A stretch of DNA of 6,637 nt from JBOGGN01 sp050744165 (GCA_050744165.1 JBOGGN010000284.1:1-6637), one strand, 5' to 3'; counted from the stretch's first letter, positions 1 through 5,440 are shown. Program-made: numbers and translations. Notes: a model not told the origin generated them from the letters alone.

Positions 1-230
1 CCGCCGCCCATGTCGGCGTAGCCGGGGCGGGGCCCGTGCCGCTGCGGGCCGCGGGCGCCGAGGCGGTGCTTGTGGGCGCCGAACCCACCGCCAAGGCCGT
101 CGAGGCTGCCGCCCAGGCAGCGGGCACCGAAGCCGACCCGCTACCGGAGGACCATGCTTCGGTGGAGTACCGCCGCCACGTGGTCGTGGAGCTGGTGCGC
201 CGGGCGCTGACCCAGGCGGTGGCGGCCTGA
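1..230 (+). CDS. CoxM-type FAD-binding medium subunit of a xanthine dehydrogenase/CO dehydrogenase family molybdo-flavoenzyme, 3' end only
   Basis: Only the C-terminal ~75 codons are present; codon phase starts at base 3 and the stop is TGA 228-230. The readable end (AGAGPVPLRAAGAEAVLVG, then DPLPEDHASVEYRRHVV and LVRRAL) has the pattern of the C-terminal domain of CO dehydrogenase/aldehyde oxidase medium subunits: a G-P-V-P-L-R strand, a region of small Ala-rich helices, and a S-x-E-Y-R-R-H helix close to the end. In the family this subunit binds FAD and passes electrons from the 2Fe-2S subunit to the final acceptor in the cytoplasm. The stop overlaps the start of the next gene by one base, so the two are very likely translationally coupled. 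The substrate of the complex cannot be told from this fragment. The GTG at 36 is internal, not a real start, because the frame is open to the left edge. Confidence 0.85.
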   Translation, partial: AAHVGVAGAGPVPLRAAGAEAVLVGAEPTAKAVEAAAQAAGTEADPLPEDHASVEYRRHVVVELVRRALTQAVAA

Positions 231-778
231 TGCAGGTGTCGATGACCGTCAACGGCCGTCGCCGCGCCGTCGACGCCGAGGACCGGGACACCCTGGCCGA
301 GATCCTCCGCGACCAGCTTGGGCTCACGGGCACCAAGCTGGGCTGCGAGCAGGGCGTCTGCGGCAGCTGCACCGTCTTGGTCGACGGGCAGCCGGTGCGC
401 TCGTGTCTCATGCTTGGTGCCCAGGCCGAGGGCTGCGCCGTGCGCACCGTTGAAGACCTGGCCGCTGACGCACCGCTGCCGGCGGCGCTCGGGGAGGAGG
501 GCATGCGAGCGACCGGAGCGGAGGCCTCGCTCGACGGGCTCGATGAACTCCAGCGGGCGTTCTCCCTGGGACACGGGCTGCAGTGTGGCTACTGCACCCC
601 CGGGTTTCTCATGCTGCTGACGGCGGCGCTAGCCGAGGATCCCGACCTGGACCGTCATCCCGACCGGCTCGACGAGTGGCTGTCGTCCAACCTGTGCCGT
701 TGCACAGGCTACGTCGGCATCCGTCGCGCCGTCGCCCGGGTGTGCGCCCAGCGCCGCACGGCACAGCCTGAGCACTGA
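230..778 (+). CDS. CoxS-type [2Fe-2S] small subunit of a xanthine dehydrogenase/CO dehydrogenase family molybdenum hydroxylase
   Basis: A complete 182-aa protein, slightly longer than the usual 155-175 aa. The N-terminal plant-ferredoxin-like domain (about 1-75) has the first cluster motif C39-x4-C44-x2-C47-x11-C59 within GCEQGVCGSC. The C-terminal four-helix domain has the second cluster motif C119-x2-C122 (QCGYCTPGF) and C156-x-C158 (LCRCTGY). All eight cysteine ligands are present, so it should be functional. In the family this subunit carries electrons from the molybdopterin site of the large subunit to FAD in the medium subunit. ATG 230-232 overlaps the upstream stop (TGATG), which favours this start; ATG at 242 (Met5) is an alternative that costs four residues. 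No large-subunit gene follows; the next gene is convergent. The large subunit should lie upstream of the window if the enzyme is intact. Substrate unknown (CO, nicotinate, purines, aldehydes and others are all used in this family). Confidence 0.93.
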   Translation: MQVSMTVNGRRRAVDAEDRDTLAEILRDQLGLTGTKLGCEQGVCGSCTVLVDGQPVRSCLMLGAQAEGCAVRTVEDLAADAPLPAALGEEGMRATGAEASLDGLDELQRAFSLGHGLQCGYCTPGFLMLLTAALAEDPDLDRHPDRLDEWLSSNLCRCTGYVGIRRAVARVCAQRRTAQPEH

Positions 779-936
779 ATCCTTTTTGAATGCCGGGATG
801 AGCACCACCGAGGGCCACAGCAGCGGGCCGAGCGGAAAATCGGTGCAGCACGCACCGGGACTTTGGCGCACCGAACTCCAGCAGCCCGATCACCATCCAC
901 GGCCCGGCCGGCGGCTGCGGCTGCGGCTGCGGCTGG
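779..936. other. Convergent intergenic gap with a GGCTGC hexanucleotide repeat at one end
   Basis: This spacer lies between the convergent stops of the iron-sulfur subunit gene and the CPBP gene. It starts with a short T-run (783-787) but I see no convincing stem before it, so no classical terminator is claimed. Bases 913-930 are three exact tandem copies of GGCTGC followed by a partial fourth (GGCTGG), directly against the CPBP stop codon. A 53-codon frame from ATG 798 to TGA 957-959 has no recognisable content and no good ribosome binding site. Confidence 0.6.
911..936. repeat. Tandem GGCTGC hexamer, about four copies
   Basis: Three perfect copies at 913-918, 919-924 and 925-930 and a fourth with one change (931-936), in the 3' region shared by two convergent genes. 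It sits next to the CPBP stop codon (937-939), so copy-number changes would not alter either protein. Confidence 0.8.
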
Positions 937-1605
937 CTAACGGGGTAGCGCGAAGATGACCAGGGTGCTCCAGCTTAGGTGGGTAAGAATCGGAGCCAGG
1001 ACGCCGCCGGTGGCCCGCCGCTCAAGGCTGAACACGGTTCCCATAATGAGTGCAGCCGCGACCAGGGCCAGGTTGAGGGTGGCAATGGTGACCCCGCAAT
1101 AGACCGCGGTCGCCCATACGGAGGCGTGGGTCTTGAAGGCGGAGGGAACGGCCCCCCGGAAGAACAACTCCTCACCGACGCCATTGACCAGCGCCACGAC
1201 GAGGATGAAGGTTCGAGGCCCGGAGTCGGCCCGGGCCAGCACCCGGGCGACACTGCCCGACAAGACCGGGATCTGGTCTGCGATCAGTTTGGCTCCCACG
1301 AAGGCACCGAAAAGGAGGGCTCCGAGCACCACTGGGAACCCGATGTCGGTGAAGCCGGCGACACCGCGGTGGCCGCGCACGGCGATAGGTCCGGACAGTC
1401 GGGCGCCCGCGACCCATACGAGGGCGGCGAGCAGTCCTAGGCCGAAGAACAGCCGGGAGCCGGATGGCGCGGCCAGCGTGCCTGCGAGCATTGCGGTGCC
1501 CACCACGGCCGTACACCCGACGATCGCTCGGCGCCGGCGGTCCGGGGCCTGATGCGGTGCGCCTGCCGGCCCCACCGCGAATAGGTCGGCGTCAGGCCTC
1601 GGCAC
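937..1605 (-). CDS. CPBP (CAAX protease/bacteriocin-processing, Abi) family membrane protein, possibly with a variant active site
   Basis: A 222-aa protein with an Arg-rich cytoplasmic-looking head (about 1-26) and hydrophobic segments near 28-46, 52-68, 88-105, 132-143, 163-192 and 202-220. The CPBP hallmark motif 1 is clear at G144-E145-E146-L-F-F-R150-G (EExxxR). The last motif is visible at T208-H209-x-x-W212-S. The usual second motif (F/Y-xxx-H) reads Y169-C-G-V-T173, so its histidine appears to be missing; activity as an intramembrane glutamic protease is therefore uncertain. Known members process prenylated or secreted peptides or act in bacteriocin self-immunity. Start is GTG 1605-1603, 14 bases inside the SDR gene, implying co-transcription and probable translational coupling. 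No Shine-Dalgarno sequence stands out before this start. Stop is TAG at 939-937. Confidence 0.85.
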   Translation of the reverse strand: MPRPDADLFAVGPAGAPHQAPDRRRRAIVGCTAVVGTAMLAGTLAAPSGSRLFFGLGLLAALVWVAGARLSGPIAVRGHRGVAGFTDIGFPVVLGALLFGAFVGAKLIADQIPVLSGSVARVLARADSGPRTFILVVALVNGVGEELFFRGAVPSAFKTHASVWATAVYCGVTIATLNLALVAAALIMGTVFSLERRATGGVLAPILTHLSWSTLVIFALPR

Positions 1606-2497
1606 GTGGGGCGACGCGGTGGGTCCGCTCGTGAAGGGCCCGTTCGGCCGCCTCGGTGAAATCCATGGCGCGGTGTCCGGTGAGTTCCTCGATGCGCCGG
1701 TCGGTGACGACGACCTCGTTGGACATCGAGTCGATCAGGGTCTGGGCGGTCGGCAGGTCAACGTCGGTTATCAGCCGCAGCCAGTGCGAAGACAGACGCG
1801 GCGTAAGTAGGGGGACGGGCACGATGAGCTTCAGAATGCCGCCCGGCATCCGTCCTACCACCGTCAGCATGTCCCCGTAGGTCATGGCTTGAGGGCCGCC
1901 GATCTCGTATACCTGCCCGAGCGCGTCGTCGCGACCCAAGACGCTGACCAAGTACACCACGGCGTCGTCGATGGCCACCGGTTGGGTTCTCGTCTGGACC
2001 CAGCGGGGGGTGACCATGACGGGAAGCCGGGCAACGAGCTGGCGGAGGATCTCCCATGAGATCCCGCCATCGCCGATGACGATGCCGGCTCGCAAGACTG
2101 TCGTCGGCACTCGAGCGGCCAAGATGCCCTCGACCTCCCGGCGGCTCGCCAGGTGGGCGGAAAGTTTGTCTCCTTCGTTCCCCAGACCGCCCAGGTAGAT
2201 GACCTGGCGGACACCGGCGGCCGCGGCCGCGTCGCCGAAAGCCGCAGCCCCCTCGCGGTCGCGCGCCGCGAAGTTGGCCCCGCCGAGCGAATGGATGAGG
2301 TAGTACGCCGCTTGGCAACCTTCCAGCGGACCGGCGAGCGACTTGGGATCGGCGACGTCACCTGACACCGCCTCGCCCGGTCCGATGTAGGACTGTGGAC
2401 GGCGGGTCATGGCCCGGACCTCGTGGCCACTGTCGACGAGAGCGCGGCACAGGTGGGTTCCGACGAAGCCCGTGGCCCCGGTTACCAAGACTTTCAT
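1592..2497 (-). CDS. NAD(P)-binding atypical SDR / NmrA-like epimerase-type protein
   Basis: A 301-aa Rossmann-fold protein. The dinucleotide-binding loop is G7-ATG-F-V-G13 (GxxGxxG, extended/atypical SDR spacing). R32-R33 after the second strand suggests preference for NADP(H). G46-D47-V48 is the usual acidic position near the adenine ring. The YYLIHSLG stretch at 65-72 and the VIYLGGLG strand near 99-106 fit the fold. The classical YxxxK catalytic pair is absent; the equivalent place reads H115-L-A-S-R119-R-E-V-E, as in atypical SDRs often annotated NAD(P)H-binding protein and fused to a DUF2867 domain. That extra C-terminal domain is not present. Substrate unknown; these proteins may act as oxidoreductases, flavin/quinone reductases or redox sensors. 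ATG 2497-2495 has a weak AGGT about ten bases upstream. The stop lies inside the downstream CPBP gene, so the two form one unit. I see no firm promoter upstream. Confidence 0.87.
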   Translation of the reverse strand: MKVLVTGATGFVGTHLCRALVDSGHEVRAMTRRPQSYIGPGEAVSGDVADPKSLAGPLEGCQAAYYLIHSLGGANFAARDREGAAAFGDAAAAAGVRQVIYLGGLGNEGDKLSAHLASRREVEGILAARVPTTVLRAGIVIGDGGISWEILRQLVARLPVMVTPRWVQTRTQPVAIDDAVVYLVSVLGRDDALGQVYEIGGPQAMTYGDMLTVVGRMPGGILKLIVPVPLLTPRLSSHWLRLITDVDLPTAQTLIDSMSNEVVVTDRRIEELTGHRAMDFTEAAERALHERTHRVAPRAEA

Positions 2498-2938
2498 GAT
2501 GGTTACCTAACAATCTCTCGGGGGTGCATTCCCGACCACCAACCGGCACCCGGTCTTCGTTGTCGCCGGGCCCTCCGTATGGGCGCTCACGAGAAGGCCC
2601 GGGCGACCGCGTGAAGCAGCAGGCCGGCGGCCGCGCCCATCACCGTGCTATCAGCCGACCCGGCTGGCCAGCGCACTGTTCCGGTGGTCGGGTTTGCCTT
2701 TGCGCCGACGCTGCCGCGGGGCCTGCGACGTCGCCTGGACCGAGCCCACGTGACCCTTCTGAGCTCGCACCGGGGTCGCACGAAGACGCGGTCGCGCGGG
2801 CCGAGCGGGACGTGGACACTGCCGACCCGGCCATGCGCATCGCCGAGGCCCAAGCCGCCCGTTTCGCCGGCGACCTGCGCGCCGCCCTCGGGACAAGCTT
2901 TCCTTGAATGCACCGGTGCGCAAATGGAGATGGCGCCT
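2498..2938. other. 441-base gap with coding-like patches but no intact gene
   Basis: No complete gene can be supported. Two stretches have codon composition like real genes of this region. From about 2615 to 2770 on the + strand one frame reads PVVGFAFAPTLP and LDRAHVTLL. From about 2776 to 2907 a different + frame, ending in TGA 2905-2907, reads DAVARAERDVDTADPAMR then IAEAQAARFAGDLRAAL with almost all third positions G or C. On the - strand, 2587 to about 2645 also reads as a plausible hydrophobic C-terminus (VMGAAAGLLLHAVARAF, then a TGA). The strands compete, so at most one is right. The simplest reading is debris of one or two inactivated genes; families were not recognised. Confidence 0.4.
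2615..2907 (+). pseudogene. Possible frameshifted gene remnant, family unknown
   Basis: Two + strand frames with strong GC3 bias abut here: one usable to about 2770 and a second from about 2776 to the stop at 2905-2907. A single frame change between them would give a continuous product ending in an Ala-rich amphipathic helix. No start with a ribosome binding site is visible and no domain is recognised, so this rests on codon composition alone. A high-GC intergenic region can mimic this by chance. Confidence 0.25.
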
Positions 2939-3373
2939 CTATTGTGGGGGTGGGGCGAAGATTTCAAGTTGGATGTTGTCAGGGTCGCGGAAAACGAGCA
3001 CCGAGCCGTAGCCTTCGTCGGCGATCGGCGATTGCGTCAACGGCTTGTCGGCCACGTCCGCCCGGACGACGCCATTGGCCGCGAGGTGGTCCTGCCATGC
3101 CTCGAGCTCGGCGCGGCTGGATACGAAGAATCCGGCGTGGTCGAGGCCGGTGGCGGTTTCGCCGAAGGTCTTGCCGTCGTTGGCATCGTGGTGGTGGAGT
3201 ACCAGCATCAGTTCGTGCGCCTCGTCGGTCAGGACTTTGCCGACACCGCCCTGATGGGGTGCATCCATCAGGAACTGGACGTCAAACAGGTCTTGGTACC
3301 AGCGCACACTGGCTTCGATGTCCGTGACGGTTAGCGCCAGGTGGTGGAGTCGGGGGCGAGTCACAGCGGTCAT
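2939..3373 (-). CDS. VOC-family (glyoxalase/bleomycin resistance/dioxygenase fold) protein
   Basis: A 144-aa protein, normal length for a two-module VOC protein. The N-terminal module begins H10-H11-L-A-L-T-V-T-D18, the typical first strand with a metal-ligand histidine, followed by the S-V-R-W-Y26 helix. The second module begins L77-D78-H79-A-G-F-F and ends F128-R-D-P-D-N-I-Q-L-E137-I-F, the common VOC signature. H11, H79 and E137 are the probable metal ligands; the fourth could be E54 or a residue of the H60-H62 cluster. The family includes glyoxalases, thiol transferases, epimerases and ring-cleaving dioxygenases, and the substrate cannot be assigned. ATG 3373-3371 is preferred over a start 29 codons upstream because it follows GAGAAG (3383-3378) and a VOC domain begins right after it; the longer start would overlap the upstream gene. 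It is the last gene of the tetR-MBL-VOC operon, 25 bases after the MBL stop. Confidence 0.9.
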   Translation of the reverse strand: MTAVTRPRLHHLALTVTDIEASVRWYQDLFDVQFLMDAPHQGGVGKVLTDEAHELMLVLHHHDANDGKTFGETATGLDHAGFFVSSRAELEAWQDHLAANGVVRADVADKPLTQSPIADEGYGSVLVFRDPDNIQLEIFAPPPQ

Positions 3374-3377
3374 GGGT

Positions 3378-3383
3378 CTTCTC
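3378..3383 (-). promoter_or_regulatory. Ribosome binding site of the VOC gene
   Basis: GAGAAG on the minus strand, four bases before ATG 3373-3371. The spacing is short but it lies wholly in the gap after the MBL stop and supports the shorter start of the VOC gene. Confidence 0.5.
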
Positions 3384-3398
3384 GTCCAGTCGAGTCCG

Positions 3399-4121
3399 TC
3401 AGACGGTACGGCTGAGCCGGACCCGATAGGAGTCGGCGAGGGCGCGTAGTGCCCCGGCACAGTCGCCTGTGAACGACGAACCGTGCATCAGGGCCAGGGT
3501 GCGGGGCTCGAACTCCGCCAACCGGTCGATCGCTGCAGGCGTACCGGGCGAGAGGCAAGAGTAAGCGAAGAGATCCTCGGCCTCGGACGCAGGACCGAGG
3601 ATGTCGCCTTCGGTGAGAGCGGGGCCGTCGCCCAGATGGGTGAACAGGTCGCCACAGAGCAGCGTGCCCGTCGTCTCCTCGTACAGCACGCGAGCCTCCC
3701 AACCGTGCGGGACATGTGGGGTATCGATGTGGCGGACCCTCTTGTCGCCCAGCGCGATGACCTCGCCGTCGGCCAGCGGACGTGGTGCTCGGTCGGCCAT
3801 CTCGCCGATCGAGACCATGCATCCGAGCGTGCCGTGCGCCACTTGAGCGTCCGGGGCCACGGCCAACAACTGGTTCATGGCGCCGCATTCGTCGGACTCA
3901 ACGTGGCCGAAGGTGATCCAGCGCAGCCGATCGACCGGCACAACCCGCTCGATCGCTTCCCGGACGCTCGGGAACATCGAGCGATGTCCGGTATGGAAGA
4001 GCAGGGGCTCGTCGTCGTCGAGCAGGAACTGGTTGAACGTGAACCCCGTTGGACCGATCTCAGGAACGAGCGTGGACAGTCGGTAGATGCGCGTGGCGAT
4101 TTCGTCGACCTTGGTAGGCAT
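3399..4121 (-). CDS. Flavodiiron-like MBL-fold (ODP-type) di-iron protein without a flavodoxin domain
   Basis: A 240-aa metallo-beta-lactamase-fold protein. The metal motif is H73-x-E75-x-D77 (FGHVESDECG), not the HxHxDH of hydrolases. Further candidate ligands are H139 (TPHVPHGW), D158 (LLCGDLF) and H213 (ALMHGSSF). Spacing H-x-E-x-D-x61-H-x18-D-x54-H closely follows flavodiiron proteins, which hold a non-haem di-iron centre reducing O2 or NO. True flavodiiron proteins are about 400 aa with a C-terminal flavodoxin domain; here the chain ends shortly after the last ligand, so an external electron donor or a sensing role is expected. D77 is followed by E78-C79, where many MBL proteins have Asp-His. 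ATG 4121-4119 is chosen because AGAGGAG sits seven bases upstream and the domain starts at once; a start 35 codons upstream would overlap tetR. It lies 20 bases after the tetR stop and 25 before the VOC gene, in one operon. Cytoplasmic; no signal peptide. Confidence 0.88.
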   Translation of the reverse strand: MPTKVDEIATRIYRLSTLVPEIGPTGFTFNQFLLDDDEPLLFHTGHRSMFPSVREAIERVVPVDRLRWITFGHVESDECGAMNQLLAVAPDAQVAHGTLGCMVSIGEMADRAPRPLADGEVIALGDKRVRHIDTPHVPHGWEARVLYEETTGTLLCGDLFTHLGDGPALTEGDILGPASEAEDLFAYSCLSPGTPAAIDRLAEFEPRTLALMHGSSFTGDCAGALRALADSYRVRLSRTV

Positions 4122-4128
4122 GAGCGGA

Positions 4129-4135
4129 CTCCTCT
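4129..4135 (-). promoter_or_regulatory. Ribosome binding site fixing the MBL-fold gene start
   Basis: AGAGGAG on the minus strand, seven bases before ATG 4121-4119 and inside the 20-base gap after the tetR stop. It decides for the 240-aa product rather than the longer frame that runs back into tetR. Confidence 0.75.
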
Positions 4136-4141
4136 GATGGG

Positions 4142-4753
4142 TTACTGCTTGGGCGTATGCAGTGCGGATGGCGACTGGCAGTAGGCGACGAACATGGTCA
4201 CGGCCTCTTCGATCAATCTGGTCCACCGGTCGCCGCCGGGGTCGTTGGAGACCTGTTGGTCCACCAGGCCGGTAACCAACGCCGTGTACAGATCCAGATG
4301 CCCGGGCTCCGTGATGCCGATGCGTGCCAGACGTTCTCGGGTGGCATCAAGGGCGTTCACGGCGGGCGTATAGGACTCGGCTGACGGTTCGAACTCGGGG
4401 ATCATCCGCTGGAAGAGCAACTGATAACGAGCAACATCGCTGGTGCAGAACTCGACGAAACGCCGCATTGACGCGTCGAGCACCGCTACAGGCTCCTCCT
4501 CGTCATGCGGTTCAGCCATGTACTCAGCGAACTCGGTGGCCGCCCGACCGAACATGGCGTCGTAGATCGCGTTTTTGGAGTCGAAGTACGCGTACACCGT
4601 AGGGGTGGTGATTCCGGCGCGGCGGGCGAGGTCTCGCAGCGATAACGCCGCCAAACCCTGTTCGTGTACCAGTTCCCACGCCGCATCAAGGATCGCGTCT
4701 CGCGCCGACCTCCGCCGCGCCTCCCGCCACCCCGTCGACCTTGTCTTGGACAC
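4142..4753 (-). CDS. TetR/AcrR-family transcriptional regulator
   Basis: A 203-aa protein of normal TetR length. The N-terminal DNA-binding domain spans about 16-66: helix 1 R18-D-A-I-L-D-A-A-W-E-L, then the helix-turn-helix L39-R-D-L-A-R-R-A-G47-I-T-T-P-T-V-Y54-A-Y-F57-D-S-K60. The C-terminal ligand-binding and dimerisation region (about 70-200) is all-helical in appearance, with V105-x-x-F-C-T-S-D110 and the motif YQLLFQRMIPEFEP. It resembles TetR proteins that sense small organic ligands, but the ligand cannot be inferred. It is the first gene of an operon with the MBL and VOC genes, so it probably represses its own operon until an inducer binds. The start is GTG 4753-4751, which overlaps the inverted repeat at 4749-4777. 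No later start would keep the full helix 1 context as well. Stop TAA 4144-4142. Confidence 0.93.
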   Translation of the reverse strand: MSKTRSTGWREARRRSARDAILDAAWELVHEQGLAALSLRDLARRAGITTPTVYAYFDSKNAIYDAMFGRAATEFAEYMAEPHDEEEPVAVLDASMRRFVEFCTSDVARYQLLFQRMIPEFEPSAESYTPAVNALDATRERLARIGITEPGHLDLYTALVTGLVDQQVSNDPGGDRWTRLIEEAVTMFVAYCQSPSALHTPKQ

Positions 4754-4777
4754 TGGTCGTTAACCTTATACAGTGTC
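4749..4777. promoter_or_regulatory. Probable TetR operator: perfect 7-bp inverted repeat over the tetR start
   Basis: GACACTG (4749-4755) and CAGTGTC (4771-4777) are exact reverse complements separated by 15 bases, a 29-bp site centred at 4763. It covers the tetR GTG start and a -10-like box, the expected place for an autorepressor of this family. The AT-rich centre (TAACCTTATA) is unusual for this DNA. Binding by this TetR is inferred from position. Confidence 0.65.
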
Positions 4778-4791
4778 TAAGCGCGAGTCAA
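4765..4791 (-). promoter_or_regulatory. Putative promoter of the tetR-MBL-VOC operon, near-leaderless
   Basis: On the minus strand TTGACT (4791-4786) resembles a -35 box and TATAAG (4770-4765) a -10 box. Their spacing is 15 bases, shorter than the ideal 17. Transcription would begin some four to six bases before the GTG start at 4753, giving an almost leaderless mRNA, which is common in actinobacteria. Only a weak AAGG lies about ten bases before the start. Confidence 0.45.
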
Positions 4792-4841
4792 GGCGTGTGT
4801 ACCCGCCGGTCCGACGAGCCGACATCCGGGACAAGCGAGAC

Positions 4842-5124
4842 ATGACCGACTCCAAGGCACCCACCCAACCCTTTGGCAGATGTTCCGCCGGTGGCTTGTC
4901 GAACCATTCGCCGGCGTGGCGGCATCGTTCTACGCTCTCTCGGACTCCTCTACCGCAGTCACCAATGGCCGGTTGAACCCGGTGGCACCGCCCTGGCCAT
5001 GACCGTCGGGCTGGCCGGACTCCGCGCCGCGAACCTCCGGCGAGTCGCCCTCACTTGGACCGTCGTCTCGTCCTTCTTCAAGGCGGTGCTCCTCGTCAGC
5101 CTCATCCTCTCCACAGTGCGATAG
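4842..5124 (+). pseudogene. Broken or micro-ORF coding region opposite tetR, family unknown
   Basis: Three + frames in succession look coding. From ATG 4842 one frame starts MTDSKAPTQP. A second frame, 4880-5002, reads MFRRWLVEPFAGVAASFYA then LSDSSTAVTNGRLNPVA before TGA 5000-5002. A third frame, open from about 4972 to TAG 5122-5124, reads MTVGLAGLRAANLRRVAL from ATG 4999 and then a hydrophobic segment TWTVVSSFFKAVLLVSLILS that could cross the membrane. Third positions are strongly GC-rich in frames two and three. Either one divergent tetR-target gene has been shifted twice, or two micro-ORFs of 40 and 41 codons overlap by ATGA (4999-5002). The gene would face away from tetR across the shared operator, the usual place for a transporter target. 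No family was recognised. Confidence 0.35.
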
Positions 5125-5210
5125 AGCTATCCGGCAGGCGGTCGAGGGCGCACGGCGAACTTCGTCCGAACCGCCCACGATTGTTCGCCGGCTCCCGCGC
5201 GCCTAAGGTG

Positions 5211-5233
5211 GCGATATCCGAAGCGGTTATCGC
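5211..5233. repeat. Imperfect 9-bp inverted repeat
   Basis: GCGATATCC (5211-5219) and GGTTATCGC (5225-5233) pair with one T/T mismatch around a five-base spacer GAAGC. The GGCGATA arm (5210-5216) also matches a second complement, TATCGCC at 5260-5266. Role unknown; it could be an operator half-site set or a remnant of an element end. Confidence 0.55.
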
Positions 5234-5372
5234 GCATCTATGGAAGGCACCGGCGGCGGTATCGCCTAAGTGAGGTGAGCAGGTTCCGCGCCAACGACGC
5301 CCAGACCCGGCGTTGCGGGCGCCGTAGGACACACGGTGCCAATGGAGTCAGGGGGCCCACCCCAGACCTGTG

Positions 5373-5396
5373 GGGAGCGGGTCAAGACCCACTCCC
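5373..5396. repeat. Strong hairpin, 11-base arms with one mismatch
   Basis: Bases 5373-5383 (GGGAGCGGGTC) pair with 5386-5396 (GACCCACTCCC) around AA; the only mismatch is C5378/A5391. A second small hairpin, CGGTC-CTGAA-GACCG, follows at 5402-5416. There is no T-run after either, so a rho-independent terminator is not supported. They lie just upstream of the legible transposase remnant. Confidence 0.7.
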
Positions 5397-5440
5397 GGGT
5401 TCGGTCCTGAAGACCGGCCGCGTGCAGCAGCATTCAAGGC

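Larger units (their letters stand above)
5125..5440. other. 316-base gap with inverted repeats, no gene seen
   Basis: No convincing coding frame. The stretch contains an imperfect inverted repeat at 5211-5233, an 8-bp direct repeat CGCCTAAG at 5200-5207 and 5263-5270, a strong hairpin at 5373-5396 and a smaller one at 5402-5416. No terminator T-run follows any of them. It could include further decayed sequence belonging to the transposase remnant downstream. Confidence 0.5.

Noticed and set aside
798..959. 53-codon + frame from ATG 798 in the convergent gap
   Set aside because: No ribosome binding site, no recognisable content, and its 3' half is the GGCTGC repeat (read as Arg-Leu) running into the end of the CPBP gene.
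979..1440. Long + frame opposite the CPBP gene
   Set aside because: It is antisense to a recognisable membrane protein and encodes a low-complexity Gly/Glu/Asp/Arg-rich product with no family pattern.
2645..3334. 229-codon + frame running across the gap and the VOC gene
   Set aside because: Its second half is antisense to the VOC gene, whose motifs are clear. Only the part before about 2770 was kept, as possible gene debris.
4930..5178. 82-codon minus-strand frame rich in Glu and Asp
   Set aside because: The + strand reading has better third-position bias and a membrane-like segment; the acidic minus product looks like the antisense of that.
5373..5416. Rho-independent terminator or tRNA-like fold
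   Set aside because: The stems are followed by GC-rich sequence with no T-run, and no cloverleaf with a T-loop/anticodon arrangement could be built.
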